A stretch of DNA of 64,000 nucleotides from Candidatus Zipacnadia bacterium. Lineage in GTDB: Bacteria > Armatimonadota > Zipacnadia > Zipacnadales > UBA5352. The notes beneath the pieces were generated by a model. The model did not search any database. It was not told the origin of the DNA and saw nothing but the letters and a program-made list of their open reading frames with translations. Each line of letters starts with the position of its first letter. Within the stretch, counting starts at the first letter, position 1. Positions 45,192-54,142 of the stretch are shown in pieces. Position numbers and translations under genes: made by a program. The DNA lies in the NCBI GenBank assembly GCA_029820295.1, contig JALGVA010000030.1, positions 1 through 64,000 on the forward strand, given 5' to 3'.

Positions 45192-46142
45192 CTACGCGCT
45201 GGCTATCCAGGGGGCTCCGAAGCGGATCCAGCGGATACGCTCCCGCCGCCAGGTGTACACGAGGTGCACGGTGCCGTCCGAGCCCTCCATGAGCGTCGGG
45301 TAGGAGTACTCGCCGGGTTCCTGCTCCAGGTTGCGGCGCGCCGCCCAGGTGCGACCCTCGTCGTAGGAGATCGCGAGCGTCAGCGGCGTTCGGCCCTCGG
45401 CCGTGTCGTTGAAGCACGCGACGGTCTCGCTGCTCGCGAGGCGGATCATGTCCGCGCCGGAGTTGGGGTTGAGCAGCGCCGACGGCCGGCACGCCGACCA
45501 CGTCTCGCCACCGTCACCCGAGTCGCACTCCCACGCGTGCGTGACCTCGCGTCCCGAGCGCAGCAGCGCGTGCAGCGTGCCGTCGTCGCGCTCGATGATC
45601 GCCGGCTGGATGGCGCCGGCCGGCGCCACCATGCGCCCGCTGCGGCGCCAGCGCCGGCCGCCATCGTCAGAGATGTACGCCAGGCCTTCCCAGGCCTTCT
45701 CGTCATAGGCGGGGAGCAGGACGCGGCCGCTGGAGAGGTGCACGGGGCGATGGCGCACCATCATGCCGGGCTCATCGTCGAAGGGCTCCGACGGCGCCCA
45801 GCTCTCGCCGCCGTCGGTCGAGCGCGTGACGTAGAGCATTGCCGAACTCCAGCCCTCGCCCTCGATGACGTCGAAGAAGTGCCACAGCTCGTTGCCGTGG
45901 CGGTAGACCACCGTGTTGCCGCCGGGCTTGCCCGGCGGATCAATCAGCACCTCGGGCTCGCCCCACGCGCCATCGCGCCCGCGCGCCGCCATGATGGCGA
46001 CATCCGCGTTGCCCTCGTGGGTACCCGCGTACCAGGTGGCGTAGAACTCGCGGCCGGGCAGCTCGGCGATCGATGCGCAGTGGCAGGAGGGACGTGTGGC
46101 GTTGCCGACGAAGACCCAGGCGCTCGCAAGCATCGGTATCAC
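45192..46142 (-). CDS. Sialidase/BNR-repeat family exo-sialidase-like protein
   Basis: Asp-box-like STDGGESW, SDDGGRRW, SGDGGETW, SYDEGRTW. Confidence 0.82.
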   Translation of the reverse strand: MIPMLASAWVFVGNATRPSCHCASIAELPGREFYATWYAGTHEGNADVAIMAARGRDGAWGEPEVLIDPPGKPGGNTVVYRHGNELWHFFDVIEGEGWSSAMLYVTRSTDGGESWAPSEPFDDEPGMMVRHRPVHLSSGRVLLPAYDEKAWEGLAYISDDGGRRWRRSGRMVAPAGAIQPAIIERDDGTLHALLRSGREVTHAWECDSGDGGETWSACRPSALLNPNSGADMIRLASSETVACFNDTAEGRTPLTLAISYDEGRTWAARRNLEQEPGEYSYPTLMEGSDGTVHLVYTWRRERIRWIRFGAPWIASA

Positions 46143-46143
46143 C

Positions 46144-46172
46144 TTCTACCCGCTCGGCGCTTGTGATATACT
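46144..46172 (+). promoter_or_regulatory. Candidate extended -10 promoter upstream of bioY
   Basis: TGATATACT extended -10, weak TTCTAC -35 at 17 bp. Confidence 0.45.
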
Positions 46173-46284
46173 CTGCGGCGTGCCGCGCCGGGCCTGTCCG
46201 GCGGCGCGGCCCGGCGCACCGTCTGAGGCGAGGAGCAAGTTCGACACACACCGCGGGTGCGCCTCCAGGAAGGGTGGTCTATCC

Positions 46285-46878
46285 GTGCATCGTGAGATCG
46301 GGGCCCGTCGATCCGCGACCGTCGCCAGCGTTACCATCACGCGCGCCCATCTGGTGCTCGCGGCGGGCATCGCCGGCGGCGCGCTCGCCACCGCCCTGTC
46401 CACGCACGTGCGTATCGTCCTGCCCTTCACGCCCGTGCCGATCACGCTGCAGACCATGGTGGTGCTGCTGTGCGGCGCCATTCTCGGGGCCGGCGGCGGC
46501 GCGCTCAGTCAGATCGTCTTCCTGGCGCTGGGCACCGCGGGCGTGGCCACCTTTGCCGGCGGATCGCTGCTGGGCGTCACCGGCGGCTACCTGATCGGCT
46601 TCGTCATCGCGGCGGCGCTGGTGGGCGCGGTCGCGCGGCGCACCGAGAGCGCGCTCGCGGTGGGCGGGACCATGCTGGGCGCGAGCCTGTTGATCCTGGG
46701 CCTGGGGGCGGCGTGGCTGGCGCAGGTCAACGGCCTGGGCGTTCGCGAGGCGCTGATGGTCGGCGTGGTGCCCTTCCTCGCGGGCGATGCCGTCAAGGCC
46801 GCCGGGGCCCTGGGCGCGTGGCGCGTCGGCCGTCTGGCCTGGCGGCGCCTCGCCGGAGACGGCGAGCGTGATGACTGA
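46285..46878 (+). CDS. bioY: Biotin transporter BioY
   Basis: LPFTPVPITLQTMVVLLCGAILGAGGGALSQIVFLALGTAGVATFAGGSLLGVTGGYLIGF; GTG start inferred. Confidence 0.9.
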   Translation: MHREIGARRSATVASVTITRAHLVLAAGIAGGALATALSTHVRIVLPFTPVPITLQTMVVLLCGAILGAGGGALSQIVFLALGTAGVATFAGGSLLGVTGGYLIGFVIAAALVGAVARRTESALAVGGTMLGASLLILGLGAAWLAQVNGLGVREALMVGVVPFLAGDAVKAAGALGAWRVGRLAWRRLAGDGERDD

Positions 46879-47659
46879 GGTCGAGCGTGCCGCGGCCATC
46901 ATGGCCGAGCAGGCCGCGCGCGGCATGCCGATCGTGGCGCTCACCGGAGCGGGCATCTCCGCCGAGAGCGGCGTCCCGACCTTCCGCGGCGCCGGCGGAA
47001 TCTGGACGCAGCACGACCCCGAACGCGTCGCCACCATCAGAGGCTTCCGTGAAGACCCCGCGCGCGCGTGGGCCTTCCACCAGCAGCTCCGCCGCATGTG
47101 CCGCGCCGCCACGCCGAACCCGGGCCATCTGGCGCTGGCGTGGATCGAGGTGGCGCTGGGCGACAGCGTGCCCACGCCGGTCATCACCCAGAACATCGAC
47201 GGCCTGCACCAGGCCGCAGGCAGCCGCGATGTCCTCGAACTGCATGGCAGCGCCCTGCGCGTGCGCTGCACCGCCTGCGACTACCGCTCCGACGACCTCC
47301 CCGACGAGTTCGAGGAGTTGCCTCCGCACTGCCACTGCGGCGCGCTGCTGCGCCCCGACGTCGTGTGGTTCGGCGAGATGCTCCCCGAGGCGACCATACG
47401 CCGGGCCCATCGCTGGGCGGAGGCCGCCGGCGTGATGCTGGTCATCGGCACCTCAGCGACCGTGCAGCCCGCAGCCTCGCTCCCCGTCGTGGCGTTGCGC
47501 GCGGGCGCCGAGGTCATCGAGGTCAACCCCGAGCCGACCGCGCTGACGGTGATGGCAGACGTGGCGCTGCCTGGCCCGGCGGCGACCATGCTCCCCGCGC
47601 TGGTCAGCGCTCTCGGCGATCATCTCAGTGGAGAGACGCTCGACGTGCGAATGGAGTGA
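46871..47659 (+). CDS. NAD-dependent protein deacylase, SIR2 family
   Basis: ALTGAGISAESGVPTFRGAGGIW, TQNIDGLHQAAGS, two Cys pairs (CTACDY, CHCG), VIGTSATVQPAA. Confidence 0.93.
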   Translation: MTEVERAAAIMAEQAARGMPIVALTGAGISAESGVPTFRGAGGIWTQHDPERVATIRGFREDPARAWAFHQQLRRMCRAATPNPGHLALAWIEVALGDSVPTPVITQNIDGLHQAAGSRDVLELHGSALRVRCTACDYRSDDLPDEFEELPPHCHCGALLRPDVVWFGEMLPEATIRRAHRWAEAAGVMLVIGTSATVQPAASLPVVALRAGAEVIEVNPEPTALTVMADVALPGPAATMLPALVSALGDHLSGETLDVRME

Positions 47660-47665
47660 CGGCCT

Positions 47666-48478
47666 GTGAGGCTGGGCGTGCGCGCGATCATCTTCACCCG
47701 CAATCACCCGGTCGAGGAGGCGGCGCGGCTCATCGCCGGCCACGGCCTCGACGGCGTCCAGGTGCCGACCTGGTACGAGGAGCACGAGCAGTACAACACG
47801 CGCCATCCGGAGATGAATCCGGCGGCCTTCCCCGACGAGGTCGCGGCGAGCATCCGCGCCGCCTTCGAGGGCGCCGGGCTGGCGACGTGGGCGATGGACT
47901 CGTACAACAACATCAGCGCCGCCGATGACGAGCTGCGCGGCATCGCGGTGCAGAGCATGCTCAAGTCGATCGCGAGCGCGCCGCGCTTCGGCTGCGACAC
48001 CATCGTCACCGAGTCGGGCCGGCGGGATGTCGGCGGCTTCGAGCGCTGCGTGGCCTCCTTGCGCGAGATCATGCCCGCGGCCGAGGAAGCGGGCGTCACC
48101 GTCTGCGTCGAGCCCTCCTACGCGCAGAGCGTGCCCGGCGCGTGGACCATGCGCGGGCTGATCGACGAGGTCGGCAGCCCCAACCTCAAGGTCCTGCTCG
48201 ACCCGGCCAACATCCTGGTCTACGACGCCACCAACCGGCCCTTCGAGGTGCTGGGCCGAGACATCGTGCTCGCGCACGCCAAGGACTGCAACGTGGACGA
48301 GAAGGGCATGCCCGGCTTCCCCTCCGCCGGCGAGGGGCAGGTCGACTGGCACCTGTTCATCGAGCGCCTGGTGGCGCTGGGCGATGTCCCGCTCATCATC
48401 GAGTACGCGAAAGAGGACACCATCGGCGGTGTCATCGACTTCCTGCGCGGCGTGATCTCAGACGTGGAAGGGGCCTGA
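47666..48478 (+). CDS. Sugar phosphate isomerase/epimerase (TIM barrel)
   Basis: VCVEPSYAQSVPG, NLKVLLDPANILV, VLAHAKDCNVDE, GQVDWHLFI. Confidence 0.85.
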   Translation: MRLGVRAIIFTRNHPVEEAARLIAGHGLDGVQVPTWYEEHEQYNTRHPEMNPAAFPDEVAASIRAAFEGAGLATWAMDSYNNISAADDELRGIAVQSMLKSIASAPRFGCDTIVTESGRRDVGGFERCVASLREIMPAAEEAGVTVCVEPSYAQSVPGAWTMRGLIDEVGSPNLKVLLDPANILVYDATNRPFEVLGRDIVLAHAKDCNVDEKGMPGFPSAGEGQVDWHLFIERLVALGDVPLIIEYAKEDTIGGVIDFLRGVISDVEGA

Positions 48479-48481
48479 GCC

Positions 48482-49594
48482 ATGAATCAGCGCGAGCGCT
48501 TCCTCGCCTGCATGCGCTATGAGCCGGTCGATCACGTCCCCGATCGCGAGTTCGGCTACTGGGACGACACCTTCAGGCGCTGGCACAACGAGGGGCTGCC
48601 CGAGGAGATCAACAACAACTCGGTGGCCGACCCGTTCTTCGGCTTCGAACGCACCATGGGCGTGCCTTCGGCGGTCGGCCTGCTCCCGGGCTTCCCCACC
48701 CAGGTGATCGAGGAGACCGACGAGTACCGGATCCTCCAGGACGCCGAGGGCGTCAAGAAGATCATCTACACCGACGGGACCGACACCATCCCGAGGTACC
48801 TCGAGTTCCCGATCAAGGACCGGGCCTCGTGGGAGGAGTTCCGTGAGCGTCTGCGCATCGACGACCCGGCGCGCTACCGCGATGACTGGCACGAGATCGC
48901 GCAGCGCACCCGCGAGGCCGACTGCCCCGTGCAGATCGGCTGCGGCAGCCTGTTCGGGCGCCTGCGCAACTTCATTGGCTTCGAGCACATCGCGCTCATG
49001 GCCTACGACGACCCGGCGCTGCTCGAAGAGATGATCGAGCACATGTGCCGGCTCATATGCGCGGTCATCGAGCCGGCGGTGCGGAGCTGCCAGATCGACA
49101 TAGGCGCGTTCTGGGAGGACATCAACTTCAAGCAGGGCTGCATCATCTCCCCGCGAATGTTCCACGCATGGCTGACGCCGCGCTACAAGCGCATCACCGA
49201 CCTGGTCTACTCGGCGGGCGCCACGGTGTGTTACGTGGACTCGGACGGCAACGTCACCGACAGCATCGACGGCTGGCTCGATGGCGGCGTCAACTGCATG
49301 TTCCCGGTCGAGGTGGGCGCGGGCTCGGACCCCATCGACATCCGGCGGCGCTGGGGTCAGCGCTGCCTGATGATGGGCGGCGTGAACAAGCGCGCCCTGG
49401 CCGCCGGGCGCGAGGCCATCGTCGAGGAACTGAGGCGCCTCAAACCGCTGGTCGATGAGGGCGGCTTCATCCCGCACGTCGACCACCGCGTCCCGCCGGA
49501 TGTCAGCTACGACGATTACCTGTTCTACCTGCGCACCAAGCGGGAGATGTTCGGCATTCCCGAGCCGACCGACGCGCCCATGTTTAACGTGTGA
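48482..49594 (+). CDS. Uroporphyrinogen decarboxylase (URO-D)-like family protein
   Basis: MNQRERFLACMRYEPVDHVPDREFGYW, CGSLFGRLRNFIGFE, VCYVDSDGNVTDSIDGWLDGGVNCMFPVEVGAG. Confidence 0.86.
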   Translation: MNQRERFLACMRYEPVDHVPDREFGYWDDTFRRWHNEGLPEEINNNSVADPFFGFERTMGVPSAVGLLPGFPTQVIEETDEYRILQDAEGVKKIIYTDGTDTIPRYLEFPIKDRASWEEFRERLRIDDPARYRDDWHEIAQRTREADCPVQIGCGSLFGRLRNFIGFEHIALMAYDDPALLEEMIEHMCRLICAVIEPAVRSCQIDIGAFWEDINFKQGCIISPRMFHAWLTPRYKRITDLVYSAGATVCYVDSDGNVTDSIDGWLDGGVNCMFPVEVGAGSDPIDIRRRWGQRCLMMGGVNKRALAAGREAIVEELRRLKPLVDEGGFIPHVDHRVPPDVSYDDYLFYLRTKREMFGIPEPTDAPMFNV

Positions 49595-49607
49595 GGGAGT
49601 GAGCCCG

Positions 49608-50663
49608 ATGTTCACGCCCGACCTGACCAACCCGCTGCGCGGCCTCATCTTCGCGCGCAACAGCCGCAGCCGACGCGTATCGAGCTGGGACCAGACCGGT
49701 GCCAACGCCGACAACTGGCGCTTCGCCCCCGGCCAGACGCGCACCATCGCCGACATCTCCGGCCCCGGATGCATCAATCATATCTGGATGACCTCCGGCT
49801 CCGACGAGCCCGCCTGGCCGCGCCGGGTGCTCATCCGCATGTTCTGGGATGACATGGATCGGCCCAGCGTCGAGGTGCCGATGGGCGACTTCTTCGGCGT
49901 CGGTCACGGTGAGCTGGCGCAGTTCGAGGCCATGCCCATGAACATGACCCATCATCCCGGCGGAGGCATGCGCTCGGCCTTCAACTGCTGGTGGCCGATG
50001 CCCTTCGCCTCGCGCGCGCGCATCGAGGTGAGCAACGAGGGCGAGGTCGCGCGTCCACTCTACTTCTACGTGGACTACGAGGAGTACGACGAACCCATCG
50101 CCGACGCGCTCTACTTCCACTCGTGCTGGCGGCGCGAGAACCCCTGCGACGGTTACGCCGCGCCCAACGCCATGCGCGCCGAGCGCAAGATCAACGCCAC
50201 GCCCAACCTCGATGGCGCCGACAACTACCTGATCCTCGACGCTGAGGGCCGCGGGCACTACGTGGGCTGCAACCTCTCGATCGACAACTGGGACGGCGAC
50301 TGGTGGGGCGAGGGCGATGACATGATCTTCATCGACGACGACACCTGGCCACCATCGCTGCACGGCACCGGCTCGGAGGACTACTTCTCGCACGCCTACG
50401 GCATGCAGGATGTGCGGGGGCTCTACCATGGAACTTCTCTGTTCAACCGGGGTCACAAGAACTGGGAGGGCAAGTGGACGGTCTACCGCTTCCACATCCC
50501 GGACCCGATCGTGTTCCAGCAGCGCATCCGCGTGACCATCGAGCACGGGCACGCGAACCATCGCAGCGACGACTACTCATCGACCGCCTACTGGTATCAG
50601 ACGCTGCCGCACAAGCCGTTCGAGGCCATGCCGCCGGTCGAGAAGCGCCTGCCGCGCCCTTAG
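49608..50663 (+). CDS. DUF2961 (GH172-like) family protein
   Basis: RTIADISGPGCINHIWMT, VEVPMGDFFGVGHG, LHGTGSEDYFSHAYG. Confidence 0.9.
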   Translation: MFTPDLTNPLRGLIFARNSRSRRVSSWDQTGANADNWRFAPGQTRTIADISGPGCINHIWMTSGSDEPAWPRRVLIRMFWDDMDRPSVEVPMGDFFGVGHGELAQFEAMPMNMTHHPGGGMRSAFNCWWPMPFASRARIEVSNEGEVARPLYFYVDYEEYDEPIADALYFHSCWRRENPCDGYAAPNAMRAERKINATPNLDGADNYLILDAEGRGHYVGCNLSIDNWDGDWWGEGDDMIFIDDDTWPPSLHGTGSEDYFSHAYGMQDVRGLYHGTSLFNRGHKNWEGKWTVYRFHIPDPIVFQQRIRVTIEHGHANHRSDDYSSTAYWYQTLPHKPFEAMPPVEKRLPRP

Positions 50664-50770
50664 CGTGAGGGCACTCCCACCGCGCACGCGGGGTTTGGCG
50701 GCGGAGCCCTCGGGTAAACATACAAGATAGAGTGGTCGACCAGCGCCCGACGACCGGAAGGTGGTGTGCG

Positions 50771-51181
50771 ATGGGACACACCATTCGGCGGGTAACGGCG
50801 GTGGTGATGCAGGTGGAGGACCGCGTCGGCGTGCTGCACGAGGTGCTGTCCGTGCTGCGCGACGCGGGCGTGAACATGCTGGCCGTCGCCAGCCAGCGCC
50901 GACAGGGAACGGCGCTGATGGCGATCCCCGAGGACGTCAACGCCGTGCGCGAGCTGGCCCGCAGCCGCGGCGTCAGCCTCCAGTCCCGCCAGGTCTTCCT
51001 CATCGAAGGCGACGACCGCGTCGGCGCGCTGTGCGACATCACCGGGGCGCTTGCGGACGCGGGCATCAGCATCGAGGACATCGCCGCCCTGTCGGCCGCC
51101 AAGCGCTACGCGGCCGTGCTGACCTTCGCGGACGCGGATCTTGAGGCGGCGGGGAGGGCACTGGGACTCGACGAGGAATAG
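50771..51181 (+). CDS. Tandem ACT-domain protein
   Basis: VEDRVGVLHEVLSVLRDAGVNMLAVA and GDDRVGALCDITGALADAGISIEDIAAL. Confidence 0.85.
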   Translation: MGHTIRRVTAVVMQVEDRVGVLHEVLSVLRDAGVNMLAVASQRRQGTALMAIPEDVNAVRELARSRGVSLQSRQVFLIEGDDRVGALCDITGALADAGISIEDIAALSAAKRYAAVLTFADADLEAAGRALGLDEE

Positions 51182-51240
51182 CGCAGCCATCGACAGCATT
51201 TCGGCGGTGGGCTGGGGAGCGGCCCAACCGCCGGCTGGAC

Positions 51241-51274
51241 GGGCGGCCTCCACCTACACCCCTGGGGGCCGCCC
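51241..51274 (+). terminator. Hairpin between convergent genes
   Basis: GGGCGGCC ... GGCCGCCC followed by TATTCG. Confidence 0.45.
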
Positions 51275-51298
51275 TATTCGTACCCCTCGCACCGTGGC

Positions 51299-52315
51299 TT
51301 AGAACTCGAACCGTTCGGGCCTCACCGGCCGCCCCGTCGCCAGCGACTCGTCGCCCGCGATCGAGACGGCGATGGTGTTGGCCACGTCGCGGCCGGAGAT
51401 GGGCGGCTCGGTGTCGTCGATGACCGCCTGGGCGAAGTCGCGGATCACGGGGCCATAGGGATGGCCCTGCACCGGCAGGTCGATCGTGATCACGTCCGAG
51501 AGCGAGTCGTTGATGCGCACGCGGTCGGCGTCGCGCCCGGCCAGGTAGGTGCGCTCGGTGCCGTAGAGCATGAAGTTGCGGAATGAGGGCCGCCGGCAGG
51601 CGTAGGTCACGGCGAACTTGCCGCACGCCCCGTTCTCGAACTTGAGCACCGACACCGAGCAGTCGTCGAACGGGTACTGCTCGGGCGTGAGGCACATGTG
51701 CGAGCCGTAGGCGAAGATCTCGACCACCTCACCCACACACCAGCGCAGCAGGTCGATCATGTGGCAGCCGCCGCCGATGAAGGGCGTGTGGTTCTGGCGC
51801 CGGTCCCCGCGCCAGCCGGTGAGGATCAGGTGCGAGATATTGTGCACGTAGTCGGCCTCGCAGTAGAAGATTTCACCGAGGTAGCCGCTCGCGGCCATCC
51901 TCCTGGCCTCGGCGAAGCGCGGGTTGGTGCGCAGCACCTGATTGATGCCCAGCTTGCAGCCGGACTTCTGCTGCGCGGCCAACATGACACGCACCTCGTC
52001 TATAGTGATCGCCATGGGCTTCTCGCACAGCACGTGGACGCCCGCTTCCAGCGCCGCGATCGACTGCGGCGCGTGCTCGGCGTCGGGCGTCGCGATGAAC
52101 ACCATCTCCACGTTGTCCTGCTCCAGCAGCTTCTCGTAGTCCGTGTAGTGCGGCACGCCCATCTCCTCGCCCACGCGGCGCGCGACGTCGCCCAGCACAT
52201 CGCACACCGCCACCAGTTCGGTGTTGGGCTGCTCGGCGACGGGCCTGGCGCGGCCGAACGGTCCGCGCGGGCTCAGGCCGACCACGGCACAGCCGATCGT
52301 GCGGTCATCAGACAT
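51299..52315 (-). CDS. Gfo/Idh/MocA family oxidoreductase
   Basis: CAVVGLSPRGPFGRAR, EAGVHVLCEKPMAIT, GGGCHMIDLLRW. Confidence 0.91.
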   Translation of the reverse strand: MSDDRTIGCAVVGLSPRGPFGRARPVAEQPNTELVAVCDVLGDVARRVGEEMGVPHYTDYEKLLEQDNVEMVFIATPDAEHAPQSIAALEAGVHVLCEKPMAITIDEVRVMLAAQQKSGCKLGINQVLRTNPRFAEARRMAASGYLGEIFYCEADYVHNISHLILTGWRGDRRQNHTPFIGGGCHMIDLLRWCVGEVVEIFAYGSHMCLTPEQYPFDDCSVSVLKFENGACGKFAVTYACRRPSFRNFMLYGTERTYLAGRDADRVRINDSLSDVITIDLPVQGHPYGPVIRDFAQAVIDDTEPPISGRDVANTIAVSIAGDESLATGRPVRPERFEF

Positions 52316-52332
52316 GGTGCGGGTTCCTCTCC

Positions 52333-54057
52333 TCAGCCGTTGATGATCTCGTCGAGCGCGCGCAGCAGCGCATCGCGGCGGTTCAGCAGCGCCGCCGGGT
52401 CACGGTTCCAGTAGTGGAAGTCCACGTACACCTCAGGCGTCGGGTCGAGCAGCATTTGCAGGCGCTCGGACTGGCCGGCGGGCAGGTCGCCGGCCTGCAG
52501 TCGCGCCCTCGCCAGCTCGAACAGCGCGATGTCCTCCAGGGCGTCGCGCGTGATCTTCAGGCGGACCGACGGCAGCGCCTCTCCGCCCTGCTCACGCGGC
52601 GGGTAGACGCGGAAGTTGTTGCCGTTGTGCACGCCGGCGTAGGGGTAGCCGCCCGGGGCGTCGGACAGCCGCAACGTCTCCCAGAAGTCGGCCTTCAGGT
52701 CGCCCGCCGAGAAGCCGACCCAGGTGAACACGCCCCGCGCGCCCGCGAAGTAGCTCATCCACAGCGCCAGGCGGTGCTCCAGCGCCAGATTGTCGATCTC
52801 CATGTTGGGCGCGTCGATCAGCGGCGCGCGCATCTGCCAGCGCACCGGCAGGTGGCAGTAGTAGTGCCACAGCGCCGGCGTCTCCAGGTCGCGGTGGACC
52901 TCCGGGTCATAGCGGCTCGCCGATACATCGGTGAGCCAGATGTCACAGCCCTGGTCCATGTCCTGGTGCCACTCGCTGGCGAGGTAGACGCGCACGCCCG
53001 GGTAGAGGTGGTGGATGCGCTGGCAGTTGGCGATGTTCTGGGTCGCGAAGGTCTCGTCATCGGGCTCGTCGGGCCCTGCGTAGAGCAGGCACTGGTCGAT
53101 CCAGCCGGCCGCGCTGATGTGCTCGTACGCGGCCGGCATCTCATCGTCCTTGATCCCGCGCAGGTCGAAAAGGTACTGGCCGCGCTCGGCCAAGAAGTCG
53201 TGCATCGCGTCGAACGCCGAGGGGTCATCGGGGTTCCACAGCCCCGCAAGCGCGTCCACGGGCTGCATGTAGTGCGCCAGCGCCAGCGCGCACATCCCGC
53301 GGTACTGCTCCTCAGTCAGCTCTCCCCCACCCCACGAGCGCCGGAACCAGCTTATGAACGGATAGCCCAGCGGGTCGAGGTCGAGGCCCGGCACCACGTC
53401 GATACCCACGCTCTGCCGCACCGTCTGCTCGCCGTCGCTCAGACTGAGGCGGCAGCCCATCTCGCCGCCGGGGTGCTCCGCGGGGATGGTGACGTCCACC
53501 CAGAACACCGCGCAGTCGAGGCCGCCCGCGTTCGCGATGCTCTCCGGCACCAGCGGGTCGGGCCAGCGATCCGAGTGCAGGCGCGGGTAGGCCGCCGCGG
53601 GGCACGTGGTCACGAATACCTCGCGGAAGACCTCGACGGTCGCGCCCTGCGGGTTGTCGATCTCGACGCTGAGCGAGTACTCGCGTTCGGGTGCGCCCAG
53701 GCGCGGCAGCGCGACCACCTGGAAGGACTGCACCTCGCCGGCCGCGGCCACGAAGGGCCCGATGCGCTGCTCGTCGTCGCCGGACAGCCAGCTCGGTCCG
53801 CGGTACCAGTACTTGTTCGGGAAGATCTTTACCAGAGCGTGGTTCATGCCCATGGCGAAGTGCGCGTCGTCCGCGCCGGCGAAGCGCGCCTCAAAGCGCG
53901 CCAGCGCGTCGCTGAAGGGCAGGCCCCACGGATCGACGGTGTTGGCGATCTCGCGCTCTGCATCGGGCAGGTAGTCGGGCGGCGCGGCGCTCGCGACGCC
54001 CGCGCCCAGCAGCATGAGCACGACCACCAGTCCGGTCACGCCCGTCAGGTCATACAT
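52333..54057 (-). CDS. Secreted DUF4091/GH123-like protein
   Basis: Signal-peptide-like N-terminus; LLYAGPDEPDDETF, LALWMSYFAGARGVFTWVGFSAGD. Confidence 0.72.
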   Translation of the reverse strand: MYDLTGVTGLVVVLMLLGAGVASAAPPDYLPDAEREIANTVDPWGLPFSDALARFEARFAGADDAHFAMGMNHALVKIFPNKYWYRGPSWLSGDDEQRIGPFVAAAGEVQSFQVVALPRLGAPEREYSLSVEIDNPQGATVEVFREVFVTTCPAAAYPRLHSDRWPDPLVPESIANAGGLDCAVFWVDVTIPAEHPGGEMGCRLSLSDGEQTVRQSVGIDVVPGLDLDPLGYPFISWFRRSWGGGELTEEQYRGMCALALAHYMQPVDALAGLWNPDDPSAFDAMHDFLAERGQYLFDLRGIKDDEMPAAYEHISAAGWIDQCLLYAGPDEPDDETFATQNIANCQRIHHLYPGVRVYLASEWHQDMDQGCDIWLTDVSASRYDPEVHRDLETPALWHYYCHLPVRWQMRAPLIDAPNMEIDNLALEHRLALWMSYFAGARGVFTWVGFSAGDLKADFWETLRLSDAPGGYPYAGVHNGNNFRVYPPREQGGEALPSVRLKITRDALEDIALFELARARLQAGDLPAGQSERLQMLLDPTPEVYVDFHYWNRDPAALLNRRDALLRALDEIING

Positions 54058-54142
54058 GGCTGATGCCTCCTCGCGTCAGTGTCGCCCGACCTCAAGCGCT
54101 CTCTCCCCCCCGATGCGCCGCCCCGCGCGGTCGCCGTCGCGT

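Noticed and set aside
52414-54063. 549-aa plus-strand ORF
   Set aside because: Fully antisense to the DUF4091-like gene; His/Arg/Val-rich shadow frame.
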